From NCBI GenBank assembly GCA_036435485.1, contig CM071597.1, forward strand, positions 9,541,881 to 9,605,880: DNA of 64,000 bases, written 5' to 3'. The notes beneath the pieces were generated by a model. The model saw only the letters and a list, made by a program, of their open reading frames with translations, was not told where the DNA came from and made no database searches. Below are positions 35,256 through 47,179 of the stretch, piece after piece. This DNA is from Saposhnikovia divaricata. Lineage: Eukaryota; Streptophyta; Magnoliopsida; Apiales; Apiaceae. The translations under genes were made by a program, and so were the position numbers. The stretch's first letter is position 1. Every line of letters begins with the position of its first letter.

Positions 35256-36119
35256 CCATTTCCATTCAGGAATCTCTTATGGCTGCAACAATCCACTAGG
35301 CCTCTGATGTTCCGCTTTTACCTTTTGACATGTTAAGCACCTAAGTACCCATTCAATAACATCCTTTTTCGTATTTTGCCACCAATAAAACTCTTTCAAA
35401 TCCTGATACATTTTGGTGCTGCCTGGGTGAATTAAATACTGTGAATTATGAGCTTCTCGTAAAATTTCATCTTTTAACTCCTGAACATTAGGAACCCATA
35501 TCCTTGATGCATGTATCATGATTCCCTTTTCATCTCTCTCACATTTGATTTCTTCTCCTGTCATTATTTCCTCAGAGGACTTCTCTTCCTCTTCCATCAT
35601 CTTTTCTTGACATATCCTAATCTTTTCCAACAACGGTGGTTGGAAACTAATTTCCATTAGACTCTCTTGTCCTTATCCTGGTATTTTTACCTCAATTTCC
35701 AATCTCTCAAGATCTTTGATTAACTCCTCTATTGCACTTAACATCTTAAGTCTCTCTTTTCGACTAAGGGCATCGACCACCACATTGGCCTTCCCGGGGT
35801 GATAGTGGATCTCACAATCATAATCCTTGATCAGCTCTAACCATCTTCTCTGTCTCATGTTTAGTTCTTTTTGAGTGAATATGTATTTCAAGCTCTTATG
35901 ATCAGAGTAAATCTCACATTTCCCCCCGTATAAATAGTGTCTCCAAATTTTCAAAATGAACACTATGGCAGCTAATTCTAGGTCATGGGTAGGATATTTT
36001 AACTCATATTCCTTCAATTGTCTTGATGCATAAGCAATCACCCTACCATGTTGCATAAGTACACAACCTAAGCCCTTATGGGATGCGTCACTAAGAATCA
36101 CAAAGTTCCCTTTTTTCAT
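35256..36119 (-). pseudogene. Chromovirus RNase H and N-terminal integrase
   Basis: The frame 36119-35673 is RNase H: LSDASHKGLGCVLMQ, the HDLELAAIVF glutamate and the YSDHKSLKYI aspartate, ending in VVDALSRK. A stop after KIPG separates it from 35657-35277, which carries the integrase zinc site (HNSQYLIHPGSTKMYQDL, CLTCQKVKAEH). A further stop after LLQP lies at about 35274-35276. The integrase core is then cut by the Athila-like insertion and resumes at 11022. RNase H is reached from RT only by a frameshift around 36115. Confidence 0.88.
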
Positions 36120-37545
36120 CTGGTAAAGTTAGTACTGGAGTTGTCACTAATCTTTTCTTTAGCTCCTGGAAACTCTCTTCACATTTATCAGTCCACATAA
36201 ACTTCTCAGTTTTACGAGTAAGCCGGGTTAATGGTGCTGCTATTTTAGCAAAATCCTGCACAAACCTCCTATAATATCCAGCTAATCCTACAAAGCTTCT
36301 TACTTCCGTTGGAGTCTTTTGTCTTTCCCAATTTGAAATTGCTTCTATTTTTGCGGGATCAACTAGCACTCCTTCCTTACTTATCACATGTCCTAAAAAC
36401 TGGACTTCTTGTAGCCAAAATTCACACTTTGAAAACTTAGCGTACAACTGTTCTTGCCTCAAAATTTCCAAAACTATCCTCAAATGTTCCTCATGTTCTT
36501 CCTTAGTCTTTGAATAAACCAATATATCATCAATGAAGACTATAACAAACTTATCCAAATATTTCTTGAAAATCCTGTTCATTAAGTCCATGAAAGCTGC
36601 TGGCGCATTAGTTAAACCGAATGACATTACCAAAAACTCATAATGCCCATAACGTGTGCGAAATGCTGTTTTGGGAATATCCTCAGGTTTAATCTTGAGT
36701 TGGTGATATCCGGATCTTAAATCTATTTTTAAAAAATACTCAGCACCCTTCAATTGGTCAAACAAATCATCTATCCTTGGTAAAGGATATTTATTCTTGA
36801 TCGTCAACTTGTTTAACTCTCTATAATCTATGCACAGCCTCATACTTCCATCTTCTTCTTAACAAATAACACAGGTGCTCCCCACGGAGATACACTAGGT
36901 CGAATAAAGCCTTTATCAAGTAATTCCTGCAATTGGGAAGCTAACTCCTTTAGTTCAATCGGGGCTAGCCTATACGGGACTTTTGAAACTGGTGCTGCTT
37001 CAGGCACTAAGTCTATAGCAACTTCTATCTCCCTATCAGGTGGCAATCCAGGAAGATCTTTTGGGAATACATCCGCAAACTCATTGACTATAGGAATCCC
37101 ACTCAAGTCAGGTGCTTTCTTAGTGGCATCTATCACATAAGCTAAATACGACTCACATCCTTGGCGTATCAACCTTTTTGCTTGTATACTAGTCAGAAAT
37201 TGTTTATTTTGAATTTGTCCTCTAAACACCAATTCTTTACCTTCAGGTAGTTTTATTCTTACTTTCTTTCCTTTGCAGTCAATATTAGCTTCATTCTTTG
37301 TTAACCAATCCATTCCTAGAATGACATCAAACTCTCCTAATTTCAGAGGAATTAAATCTACGTGAAGCCGACATCCTTCGAATTCTAGGTCACAATTTGG
37401 ATAGACTTGTTTGACTGGAATAACTTCTTGGTTAGCTATCTCTACTCGTAAGGGTTCGTGTAATGATTTTGCCTTAAGTTTCAATTTACTAGCAAAGTCT
37501 TGGGATATAAATGATTTGGTCAATCCTGAATCAAATAAAACATTT
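36091..37545 (-). pseudogene. Chromovirus protease and reverse transcriptase
   Basis: Protease begins near 37545 with the active-site DSG (FDSGLTKSFIS), just after an in-frame TGA. The frame 37523-36840 contains the rest of protease (FDVILGMDWL) and the RT N-terminus (PVSKVPYRLAPIELKEL, RPSVSPWGAPVLFVKKK). A one-base shift at about 36845 separates it from 36843-36091, which carries LCIDYRELNKLT, the LKIDLRSGYHQ block and the catalytic FIDDILVYS. Apart from the shifts the motifs are well conserved. Confidence 0.9.
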
Positions 37546-37689
37546 CACTTAAGGAGTTAAGTTTGAGCGTACCTGCAATCACATCCGGATGTCTTAATGC
37601 GTCTCTCAAGGTCATATTAAATGTTCTGGCAGTAGGAGGTCTATTTGAAGTAGTACCACTTTGCCTTGTCATAGATGAACCACCAGAAT

Positions 37690-38848
37690 TGCAATCTTAA
37701 GCCATGTGTCCTAATTTTCCACACTGAAAGCACTTGAAGTCTCCCTTGGTATTAGTGTTAGTCGATTGACACGTGTCAGAATAGTGCCCCTTCTGTCCAC
37801 ACTTGTAACAATTTATTCGTAGCAGCCTACAGACGCCCGTATGCTTCCTACCACAAGTTTTACAGTCAGGTAATGGTGGTCTTGATTGACTGGACTGGGA
37901 TGCTCCTGCTGGCTTACCACCCTGATTAACTGTCTCACTTTGACTTCTACTAAATCATAGATTTCTCGCAAACTGAGACCCTTGTCCTTTACTAAATTTG
38001 TTAGGGAAGTTTCTTCCAGTTGAACTTCCCTTTTGATTTTCAGCTTTTCTTTTCTTACTCTCTCGGTCTCTTTGCACTTGTTCACTCCCTGCTTCTATTA
38101 TTGATGTTTTCTGAACTACTGCGGCATAATCAGTCAATTCAAAAGCTGCCAGTCGAGTCTGTATCCACGGTTTCAATCCCATCTGGAATCTTCTTGCTCG
38201 CTTTTCCTCAGAATTTACAAACTCTGGTACAAACCTAGTCAACTCAGTAAACTTAGATTCATACTCAGCCACTGTTAGATTATTCTGCTTTAGCTCTAAA
38301 ATTTTTGTCTCCATTTGGTTTTCCATATACTTAGGAGAATATTTATCTAGAAACATTCTGGAAAACCGCTCCCAAGTTATTACTCCTGCTCCTTCTAGGT
38401 TCCTTTTAGATTCCCACCAATAATTAGCTTCTCCCTTTAGGAGATAGGCAACAAAGATTGTTTTCTGACCCTCATCTACATTCAATATCTCAAAAGCTTT
38501 CTCCATTTCTTTTAGCCATGCCCTGGCTACAACCGGGTCAGCGGTTCCTTCAAACTCTGGGGGTTTCAATGACTTAAAAGCACGGAATGAATTAGCTACT
38601 GGGTTAGGTGGAACTGGTGGTTGTTGAGGGTTCTGATGAAGATTTAAATTCTGCCTTAATAAGTCCATAAATTGATTTATGGGATCTCCTCTCTGGTTCC
38701 CTTCCTAGGCAGTTGATTCATTTTCTTCCTCCTCACGATTTGATTCATCAATAGTCCATTCATTCTATCTATTATTCTCTTCATTATCGCTTCCTTGATC
38801 TCCGGCATTTTCCCTTGTATTTGTTCTTGTATTTCTTTTAGGCGGCAT
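37690..38848 (-). pseudogene. Chromovirus Gag with zinc knuckles
   Basis: The likely start is the ATG at 38848 (MPPKRNTRTN). The frame has TAG stops at 38765-38767 and 38705-38707, then is open from 38704 to a TGA at about 37955-37957. The Gag domain reads WLKEMEKAFEIL, YWWESKRNLEG and FLDKYSPKYM. Beyond the third stop the same frame continues with a CKTCGRKHTGVC unit, a CCHC knuckle (CYKCGQKGHYSDTC) and a second knuckle broken by TAA at 37697-37699. This is the usual order for chromovirus Gag. Confidence 0.85.
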
Positions 38849-39199
38849 GATTCTGTAAATAACAATATTCTCCATTAATTACCCAAATTTAGGGCACAAT
38901 ATCCATTATTCCCATATTCAATAAGTATATCACTAGTTAACACATTTAAATACCACCATTTTAGTTAATATCAGGATATAAGGCAACTTAAACAGAATAT
39001 ATATAAACTACACTGATGAAAATAAATACATCACAACCTGCGGGTAACATTCTTCATTACTATTTACATATATGCTTCATAATGTACACAGTTTGAAACC
39101 CCAAAAGGTATTAGTACATGCTAATCCGATATAACAAAAGTACTACCAACAGTCCTCTAATCAAACTAGGATTAATATAGTAAACAACTAACTAATCCT
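38849..39199 (-). other. Chromovirus leader; primer-binding site not found
   Basis: About 350 bp separate the gag ATG from LTR homology. No TGGTATCAGAGC-type site is present, and the last ~30 bases expected at the inner LTR end (matching 6548-6577) are absent. A small deletion or replacement at the LTR/leader junction is the simplest reading. Confidence 0.7.
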
Positions 39200-40579
39200 C
39201 CAGGTCATCACGGTCCAATTTCCATTTAATTATATTTTACCTTTGGCACTCTGAATATTTTTAAGTACCATTTTATACTCACACCACTGACCCCACACTT
39301 ATAACATTACACACCAGTCATATGCTGAGAGAACAACACCCATCAATAACAACAGTTAAGATAAAGTTATTATTACAAACCCAGAATACCATTTAAGTAG
39401 TGTTGCTGAATAAAGCTTCTACAAGAAGCATATCAACAACCAAAAGTATATTACATTAACCTTCTTAATTAACTTACATACGTCTACTAATACCCTGAAC
39501 ATATATAGATACGCTACCTATGGAATAGGTGACAACTCTCTATCATATAGTCCTGCCCTTACCCTCTTCCGGGGTGTTGTGCGACGTATCGGTGACATCT
39601 GATATAGTTGTTATATAAACATAAGCAAGAGTGAGCTATAATAGCTCAGCAAGATAAAGTTTTTAAACCATTATGAAGTAAAACATTTAATCATTTCATA
39701 ACAATCCCGAAAACATTTGTTATCTGTAAAGCGAACAATGTTCCAATATAATATAAATGATGAAATTACAAGGTAAATAAATAAATTATTTCCATAAGAA
39801 GCTATATCTTGTTTGCGCAGTAATACACCAACATAAACTTGCTTGTCATTCATTTTTACATTACTTCCCTTTTATTTATAAAAAATATAATCTCAATTTC
39901 TCTTCTAATCATTTAACACATTCCATTGTTACCTGCCATTTCTTTCTTTTCAAGTTGTCATTATAATATGTTTGCCAACAATTTCTTTTAGAATTTTGGG
40001 GATCTTCCCTGTAGCCAGATACGTCAGGACGATGATCAGTCGCCCTAACCGTACCTATTCCCTGTTTACTACTAGTAGAAGGAATGATCCTTTCCGGTTA
40101 CCATCCCTTGAGGAAAGTTCTCCACAATCCTCCTTCGGCAACACATGGGCCAGAATAGAATGTTGAATGCTGGACTGAATTAAACTCAGCCCCCAATGTC
40201 AGAATCCCCCATTATAAAAGTCGTTATTCCATTTTATTCTGATGGACACCCCTTTTTCAATTCCATTATTCCATTTCCATTTTACCTTTTTTATAAATTC
40301 TGAATAAACTTTAGAGATAAGATTTCTGAAGAATCTGATTTGAAAGAGTTTGACCAGGGAGCCTTATATACTGAAGAAACCCTTGACTTTTAAAATTATT
40401 TAATGTACTTTTAATATTCTTTAAAATAATTGAAAGAAAATATTCCTTATAATATATATATTTCATGTTCGTGTTTATACCTGTAGGTACTTGTTTTCTT
40501 ATTCATAATATTATCATACCTTTATTTACTCCATCCCTATGGCTCCCGATCGCTCATAAGTATAATTTATCACCATAAT

Positions 40580-40669
<90 letters not shown>

Positions 40670-42612
40670 ATAACCCCTTTTTATCCATATCCATATCAAG
40701 TAAGAACAGGAATTAGGGAAATATGTCCCTAGCAGTATAATGCTCACAGAGCCACATATATACCTAGCAAAACTCATTTTCCAAGTACCTTATAATTTAT
40801 CAAAGTAAAGATATAAGAAATCTTGCCTTGGTCTCTAAGTCGGGTAGAAGCGATCCGAGGTTCGTTTCGAGTATCCATAAAAATGAAAGAATCACCGTTA
40901 AAAATATATCCCATTATATCTCATATTACTTAACACAATTACCTTAACCACTTAGTAGGTATTCAAGTCGTAAAGGGTTTAAGTCGGCCATTTACTCGAG
41001 AATATTACATTTTATTATCCTTTGCCCGTTTAAGGGGTATTCCACTAGCATACCCCGGATCTAAACATTTTTATAAAATCGAAAAATTATCTTATTGACA
41101 TAAGGTCTTTTCCCACACCTTCCTTATGGTCTCTATTATTTAATTATCAAGATTCGCAACTTAATTTCTTATGCTAAGGGAGTTCAATTGAAATTACGAA
41201 CTCGCACTTACGTTTTCGAATCACCTTTACGACTTTGGCCATATCTCCTAAACCGTTCATCAAATTTTTACGTTCTTTATATCAAAACGATCCATGAACT
41301 AAGCTCTATCTTATTATGATCATTTGATACATCCTACTGACCTTGACCAGTTCGAGATTTTCTTCCTTAAACAAGATAGTTTCTGTTTTAACGAAAATCG
41401 GGCATTATAACGGCTATACTTTCATACTTTCCAAATTTTCACCCCTCCAAACTAATCATCCAACACATATCTTAATACATTCACCATGTGGTCTTCATAC
41501 CAGCCATGGTTACAATCACAATACACATCCATATCCAATCAAAACACTTATAAACACTTATATAACCATGATTTCATACTTTATACCAATCTAACATAAA
41601 AACCAATCATAAACTCAAGATTCAAGCTAGGGTTTCAAATGGTATACCTTCCTTGGAGTGTGTACAGGCCTTAATAAACCTTGTATAGTCCTTGTATCAC
41701 CTTAGTATAGCTTAGATCATTCAAAGAAATCGAGAAAACAAAGTTAGTTCTTGAAAATTAATATTTATCACTATTCATCCATCAACTTTGATGAATTTAT
41801 TAACTATGTAAATGAAGTTTGTTTGCTCTCAAATTTCGTACATACCTTAGTCTATACCTATACAAGCTCCAAGAATTTTCCCTTGAATTTTAGTTGCGTG
41901 AAGCTAGGGTTTTGATTTTCCTTTTTCTTGGTGAATAGTAACTTGGTCGAATGGTTCCTTTTGTGGGGAAGATGATGATTTTTGTTTTGATTTGGCAAGA
42001 GTCTAGAGTTTGGTAGATCTAAATTGGTTTGTTTATATATTTATCAAGTAATTTCCTTGATAATCCTTGGTTAATGTTAGTGAAAATTGGCCTAACTTGG
42101 TGATGTCATGCATGATGTCATGTAGCTTACACCATAATCTTGTTTTTGATTTTCTAATTAATATGTTAATGATTTTGGTAATTAATAATGTGGTATATAT
42201 ATCCTTGTTATGATGTTAATCTTGGTTATTTGGTTTTTTTCATATTCGTTTAATCCCGATTCGTTTATTAATCCAAGTTCCAGTGGTAATCCTTTTGTTT
42301 TGTTCATTTCTAGGGTTTAACCTAATTTCGTCAAATTTCATATAATATAAATCCTTTTAAAATCTTCACATTCCTTAATATCCAATGCATTAAGGGCTAA
42401 TTTAAAATCGAAAATCTTTAGAGTCCATACTCGAGAATCTTGAAAATCCGTGATCATTTTCAGTCACTCATTTTCATAGTACAACAATATATGATTTCAA
42501 CTCGTTCATTTTCTGATTTGCACATAGAGTAATTGCATATCTTTTTCCATAAATCCACAAAATTACTATTCATTGAGATACTGTAGCATTACAAAAATTA
42601 GGGAATATCACA
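39200..42612 (-). repeat. 5' LTR of the outer chromovirus (about 3413 bp)
   Basis: It aligns with 6578-9934 throughout. It ends ATATCACA on the plus strand and is followed by TTAAT at 42613-42617. A long (TA)n run at about 40582-40667 corresponds to a short run in the other LTR. Confidence 0.93.
40582..40667. repeat. (TA)n microsatellite in the LTR
   Basis: About 43 TA dinucleotides. The equivalent stretch in the other LTR (about 7977-7988) has only a handful. The minus-strand open frame across it is a repeat artefact. Confidence 0.95.
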
Positions 42613-42784
42613 TTAATACTATAGTTGTTGACTTTATATTATTATTTTTGCCTAATAACCTATCCATCTACATCACGTTTGAAGTCAGAGTAATCAAATC
42701 CAATGTTTCACGGGATTTGATATACATTGTTTGTTTCAAAATGATTTGATTTACTAGGTTTAAGAAATCAGTTAGTTAGAATTT

Positions 42785-43290
42785 ATGGCCTGTTTGGATT
42801 TTCATTTCTTAGCAAACGTATGGCTTATAAGGCCATAAGAGCTTATGAGGTTGTTTGCCTACCCAACTTATTAGCTCAACTTATAACTTATATGTTGATA
42901 AGTTGAATGTTAGATATCATTAACATTCAACTTATGCTTATAACTTATTCTCGATACACGCAATATATAATATTCTTCAAATCTTCAAAATCATATATCT
43001 TTTCATCCGTTCATTAGAAAATTGATATGTATATATCAAATTTCTATACTCATCGAGATCTATCCATCGATATCCATTGATATATACTAAAAAACAAATA
43101 TTTTGAAAAATAATAAAAAAAGTTAACTTATAAGTTCTGATTTACCAAACGCTCTACTGATTTATAAGTTCTGATTTACCAAACACTCTACTGACTTATA
43201 AGATCTGATCTACTTATCACTTATATGACATTTATGCTTTTAAGCCATAAGTTACTCATTTTAAGATACCCCAAACACCCACTTAGACTA
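42785..43290. mobile_element. Possible MITE with imperfect inverted ends
   Basis: The segment begins GGCCTGTTTGG and ends in CCCCAAACACCC, an imperfect inverted pair. It is rich in CTTATAAG-type palindromic pieces and has an internal tandem TTATAAGTTCTGATTTACC duplication near 43135-43180. I could not find a clean target duplication, so element class and ends are uncertain. Confidence 0.4.
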
Positions 43291-43552
43291 ATCACCTCCT
43301 TAATACATTCATATTCGATTTACACTACCAGGTTTTAAATACCTAATATCATTCTTAGTCTATAAAATCGAACTAATTCTCGTAACCTACGCATCTGTTA
43401 CAGTTCTTGCAGTCTATTACAGCATTACATTACCACGTAAGTTAATAGTATGTGGCATACTAATTTTGGTCATTCATAAAATGTTTCTACTTATCTCTGT
43501 TATCTCCGTTTTGTTCATAAGAAATCACTTTTACACAGATACAGCATTGAAA

Positions 43553-46500
43553 ATGTTTGATCAGTTATCTTCTCTGGACACATCTCGCACTAACTGGAGG
43601 ATTAAGGTACGTGTGACTAGGATTTGGGCTTCCATTGCATCCCAATCTGGAGGAAAAGATGCTTTGAAGGGATATAATCTTATCCTGCTCGATGATGATG
43701 TAAGTTTAAAACGAGTTGTATATACTGACATCATTCTCACCACTTTGAACATAAACCATCATTTCACAGCTAACATATTTTATATCTAATCCTCATTTTT
43801 TGTATAATTAGAACTGCCATGTTCAAGCTTTTGTTTATCCCGACAACTGGAAAGGAAAATTTGCTGAGATTGTCGAGGGATGTGTTCACATTATTTCTAA
43901 CTTCTACACAAAGGATGCCTCTGGAAGTTTAAGGCCTACCAGTTCAAAGATAATCATCAACTTTTCCAACTCCACTTATGTTGAAAACGTTCCTGAAGAT
44001 GACTTCATGATCCCAATTCCCAAGTTCGAATTCATCGATTTAAGTGCAGGGGCGGACGCAGAAAGTTTCTTTAAGGGGGGCCAAAATATATTATATAATT
44101 CAGCGCATATAAAAAAGTTTCTCCATTTATTAGGTGTTTTCCGTATATAATTTAGCGCATATCCTACTTGTTTTAAAAAATTTGTCAAGAGTAGGTGTTT
44201 ACCCTTTTATTACACTGTAACATATAAGAAAACAACCAAATCATATACAACAATTTCACATCCTTTGTGATTTCTTAAATTCTACATATGTAAGATACTA
44301 GCTAAAAAATGTAGGATCAGATTCTAAATTTAACATTGCAGCAATTCATAAAAATCCACTTCAATCAGACAATCAGTATATCAAATCCAAAAATCAATTC
44401 CTAATTCAACCCTATAAATTACAAAATTCCCAATTTTTCAAAATCAAGTTACAAGTTCAAGTAATACCTAATAAATATTCAAATATAATGATGTGAAATT
44501 ATAGAAGAAGCTTGGAGGTTGGCTAGTTCTACGAAATTGTGAATTGAAGTTGCACCATCAGTCAGTCACCGTCGTTTTTTAGCTTTTCTTTTGTTGATAT
44601 ATCGAGAACTGATTAAATGTAATATGTATTTTACTTTTGTTTTGATTAAGGTTGTAAATTGATCCATAATTATAGTTTTTAAGTTGTGGACTTGTGGGCT
44701 ATATGATTGGGCCAACGGGTCAATAAAATCTAAAATTTAATAAGGGCCATGTGACCTATGTTACCTAATTACAATCATAAATATACTTATATTATCCCTT
44801 CTGTTGAAAGGCTGGGTAGGGGCCACGGCCACCGCTGGCCACACTATGCGTCCGCCCCTGTTTAAGTGAATTGTTTGGCATTGTGAGCAACTATAAGAAA
44901 CCCGAAAGTCCAGAATACTCTACAGGTTCTCAATCTTAGACATGTTTCTTTTATTGTCATTACTTCCTAAATTCAATTACTTGCATGTATTTTTTGTTTA
45001 CTACATTTTATCTATTATAAATGTAATTGGAGTAGTTGAAGATTTTGAACGTGTGAAGGTCATTCGGACAATGTTTGGTGAAAGAAACATTGTCAAATTC
45101 AGAATTACTGATGGACGGTATAATTATCATCTTCTTTCTTTCATATGTTTGAAGTATTATTCTGATTTAAACCAGAGGTTTTGTTGGTTATTATATGCTT
45201 TTGTTTACATGAAAATTTATGTAGATATTCTCACAAAGTAAGTGTTTAGGGAAACCTTTCTATCTCTACTGATGAGCTTTATGATAACATTAAAGAGAAG
45301 CCAATTATTGCAATTGTTACAAGCTGCAAGTTGAAAATATTTAAGAGTATGTATTCTGTTTTGTTGGATTTCATTTTGTTTTGGAATTTTTTTAAATTTA
45401 CTTTTTTATGATCCATAGAGTTCCAAGTATAGAACACCATGTCTGTAAGTAAAAATATTAATGTCCTACAAGTTCTGTTCAGATCAGTACTTTACCATCA
45501 TCTAAGATTTATCTCAATCTTCATACTGATTTTGTCCATGCTATGAGGGTTAGGTAATTGTAATCCATTTTTTGTTAATAGTTTTGAATTTATAAGAACT
45601 TATATTCCATATATAGTTAATGGTAATGCAATTTGTATCGTTAATCAATTTACTATAGGCTAGAAGAAGAAGGTTACAATTCCTGAGAGTGTAGAACCAT
45701 CTCAACTTCCAGCTCCAGTTGCTCAAGTTATTCAAACCATAACCCTGAAAGAGCTAGGTGAGAAAACAAACACTGAAGAATTGAAGGTTAGAAAGTACAT
45801 ATGACATAAGAAGTTTATCAATTTATCTTTGGTTTTATTTATCTCTAACACTGATTAACTTCATACATATGCAACAGAAATTCTATCACTGCATTGTGAA
45901 GATCATTACTGTTGAACAGAATGATAACTGGTGGTACGATAGCTGTACTTTTTGTGACGATAGTGTTTACAAACTGGAGGGTAGGTACAAGTGTTCAGAA
46001 TGTCATAAGGCTATGCCCGTTCCTGAGAAGAAGTACAAGATTGTTGTGCTAGCTGAAGATTCCACGGAGGCTTTTAACTTCATTCTCAAGGATAAAGCTG
46101 CAAAACGTGTAGTTGGTAGAACTGCAACTAATCTTATTGTTGAAACAAAAAAGGTATTTGAGTTCTTTTCAGTCATGTTATTTAGTCTTAAAAATCTAAG
46201 GCTTATACAAACCATGGCTGTTGATTTGTACAGATGGGATTAACCAGGGGGTATCCAGCACCAATATGTGGAATCACCGGAAAAGACTTCATTTTTACTG
46301 TCCAAATAAGCTCTGCTAATGTTCTGCTTGATAGTAAACTATTCTATTTCACTGATGCTTCAGACATCCCTAATCCTAATTGTTCACCATCAGAACCTTC
46401 ACCATCTCAGCAAACTATGGCCGGTTTCACAAACTCCAGCTTTTCAGGAGTAAGTGTCCAAAATCACTAATGGTTATTACTTGGTTGGATACTTCTGCTA

Positions 46501-46766
46501 TATTTATATAAGTTTTTTCGATTGTCATATTAATGGTTTACTATATCATCGTTTCAGAATATAATTGATCTAGCTACTTCTGGAAACACTCCGGATACTG
46601 CAAAATCCACCTCAAAGAAAATGAAAACGGTATAGTGATGCTACCAACTGATTTCAGTATATATTCATACATTAAACTTCACTTATTAAACTTCACTTAT
46701 TAGGTCATATTTAAACTATTTATGCAAACTTGTTTACATCTCTAATCCTTTGATACAGGAAAAGTG
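43553..46766 (+). pseudogene. RPA70-like (RPA1-type) ssDNA-binding protein gene, decayed
   Basis: The plant RPA1-like family binds single-stranded DNA through OB folds. Exon 1 (43553-43699, MFDQLSSLDTSRTNWRIKVRVTRIW) and exon 2 (from 43812, HVQAFVYPDNWKGKF) form the first OB fold. Exon 2 is split by a hAT-type element and resumes at 44869. Later pieces are GVVEDFERVKVIRTMFGE (45021-45117), DELYDNIKEKPIIAIV (45225-45346), and 45878-46153 with a zinc-ribbon pair (CTFC, CSEC) and a Rep_fac-A_C-like domain, then 46234-46450 and 46560-46632. Lesions: the hAT insertion, a TAG at 45247-45249 in the frame, and an apparently lost AG acceptor before 45021. Exon edges are my estimates from GT/AG and frame. 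Several boundaries (around 45660) remain unclear. Confidence 0.8.
44047..44860. mobile_element. Non-autonomous hAT-type element in an RPA-like exon
   Basis: The 814-bp element has perfect 14-bp terminal inverted repeats (CAGGGGCGGACGCA at each end) and an 8-bp target duplication TTTAAGTG (44039-44046 and 44861-44868). CAGGGGCGG-type ends with 8-bp duplications are characteristic of hAT transposons. It has no transposase frame. The exon reading frame continues across the empty site. Confidence 0.93.
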
Positions 46767-47147
46767 AATGATGCGTTTGTTGCCTCTTTGTTGAAGCTAC
46801 AACAGCTTGCACGTGTGGAGGCGATATTACTACTTATGTCATCATTTCAATTTATTTCAAGATTTTCAATTACCATGGAATTTGAATTCTGTTTTAATTT
46901 CCTGTTGGTTTTTATGCTTGAATGATTGTTTGGTTTTTCGTAGTTTGAAAATTTTAATAAAATCCTTGCTTGGTTTAAGTTTTAAACACTATTTTACGTT
47001 TTTCAATTTACTATTTCAAGTTAGTCTATCTCAAAATATAAATGAAAACAAATCAAGTCAATTTTAGATATGTAATATTTACAAAGCACTATTTGTAAAA
47101 ACCATTTGAATTTTAAACACTATTTATAAACTATAGAAAATAAAAAA

Positions 47148-47179
47148 TTATTGTGTGCAAAGCACAGGCATATTGCTAG
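47148..47179 (+). mobile_element. Helitron-like 3' terminus
   Basis: The sequence has a short hairpin (GTGCAAAGCAC) followed by AGGCATATTG and CTAG, with T as the next base. Plant Helitrons typically end in a hairpin about 10 bases before CTRR and insert between A and T. It lies 0.4 kb downstream of the RPA-like gene, a gene type Helitrons often carry. I did not find a matching 5' TC terminus. Confidence 0.6.

Larger units (their letters stand above)
6548..42612 (-). mobile_element. Outer Ty3/gypsy chromovirus-like LTR retrotransposon, interrupted by nested elements
   Basis: The element reads on the minus strand: 5' LTR 39200-42612, gag from 38848, protease, RT and RNase H to about 35260, then integrase, continuing at 11022-9930 after the inserted Athila-like element, PPT and 3' LTR 6548-9934. 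Termini are TGTGA...TCACA, flanked by TTAAT on both sides. Integrase and RT motifs and the C-terminal chromodomain-like tail place it among plant chromoviruses, Tekay/Del-like by overall look; the clade assignment is inference. It is dead: several stops in gag, two frameshifts around RT, integrase split, and the inner end of the 5' LTR with the primer-binding site missing. Confidence 0.93.

Noticed and set aside
40526..40777. Minus-strand frame with a long Ile-Tyr repeat
   Set aside because: It is the translation of the (TA)n microsatellite.
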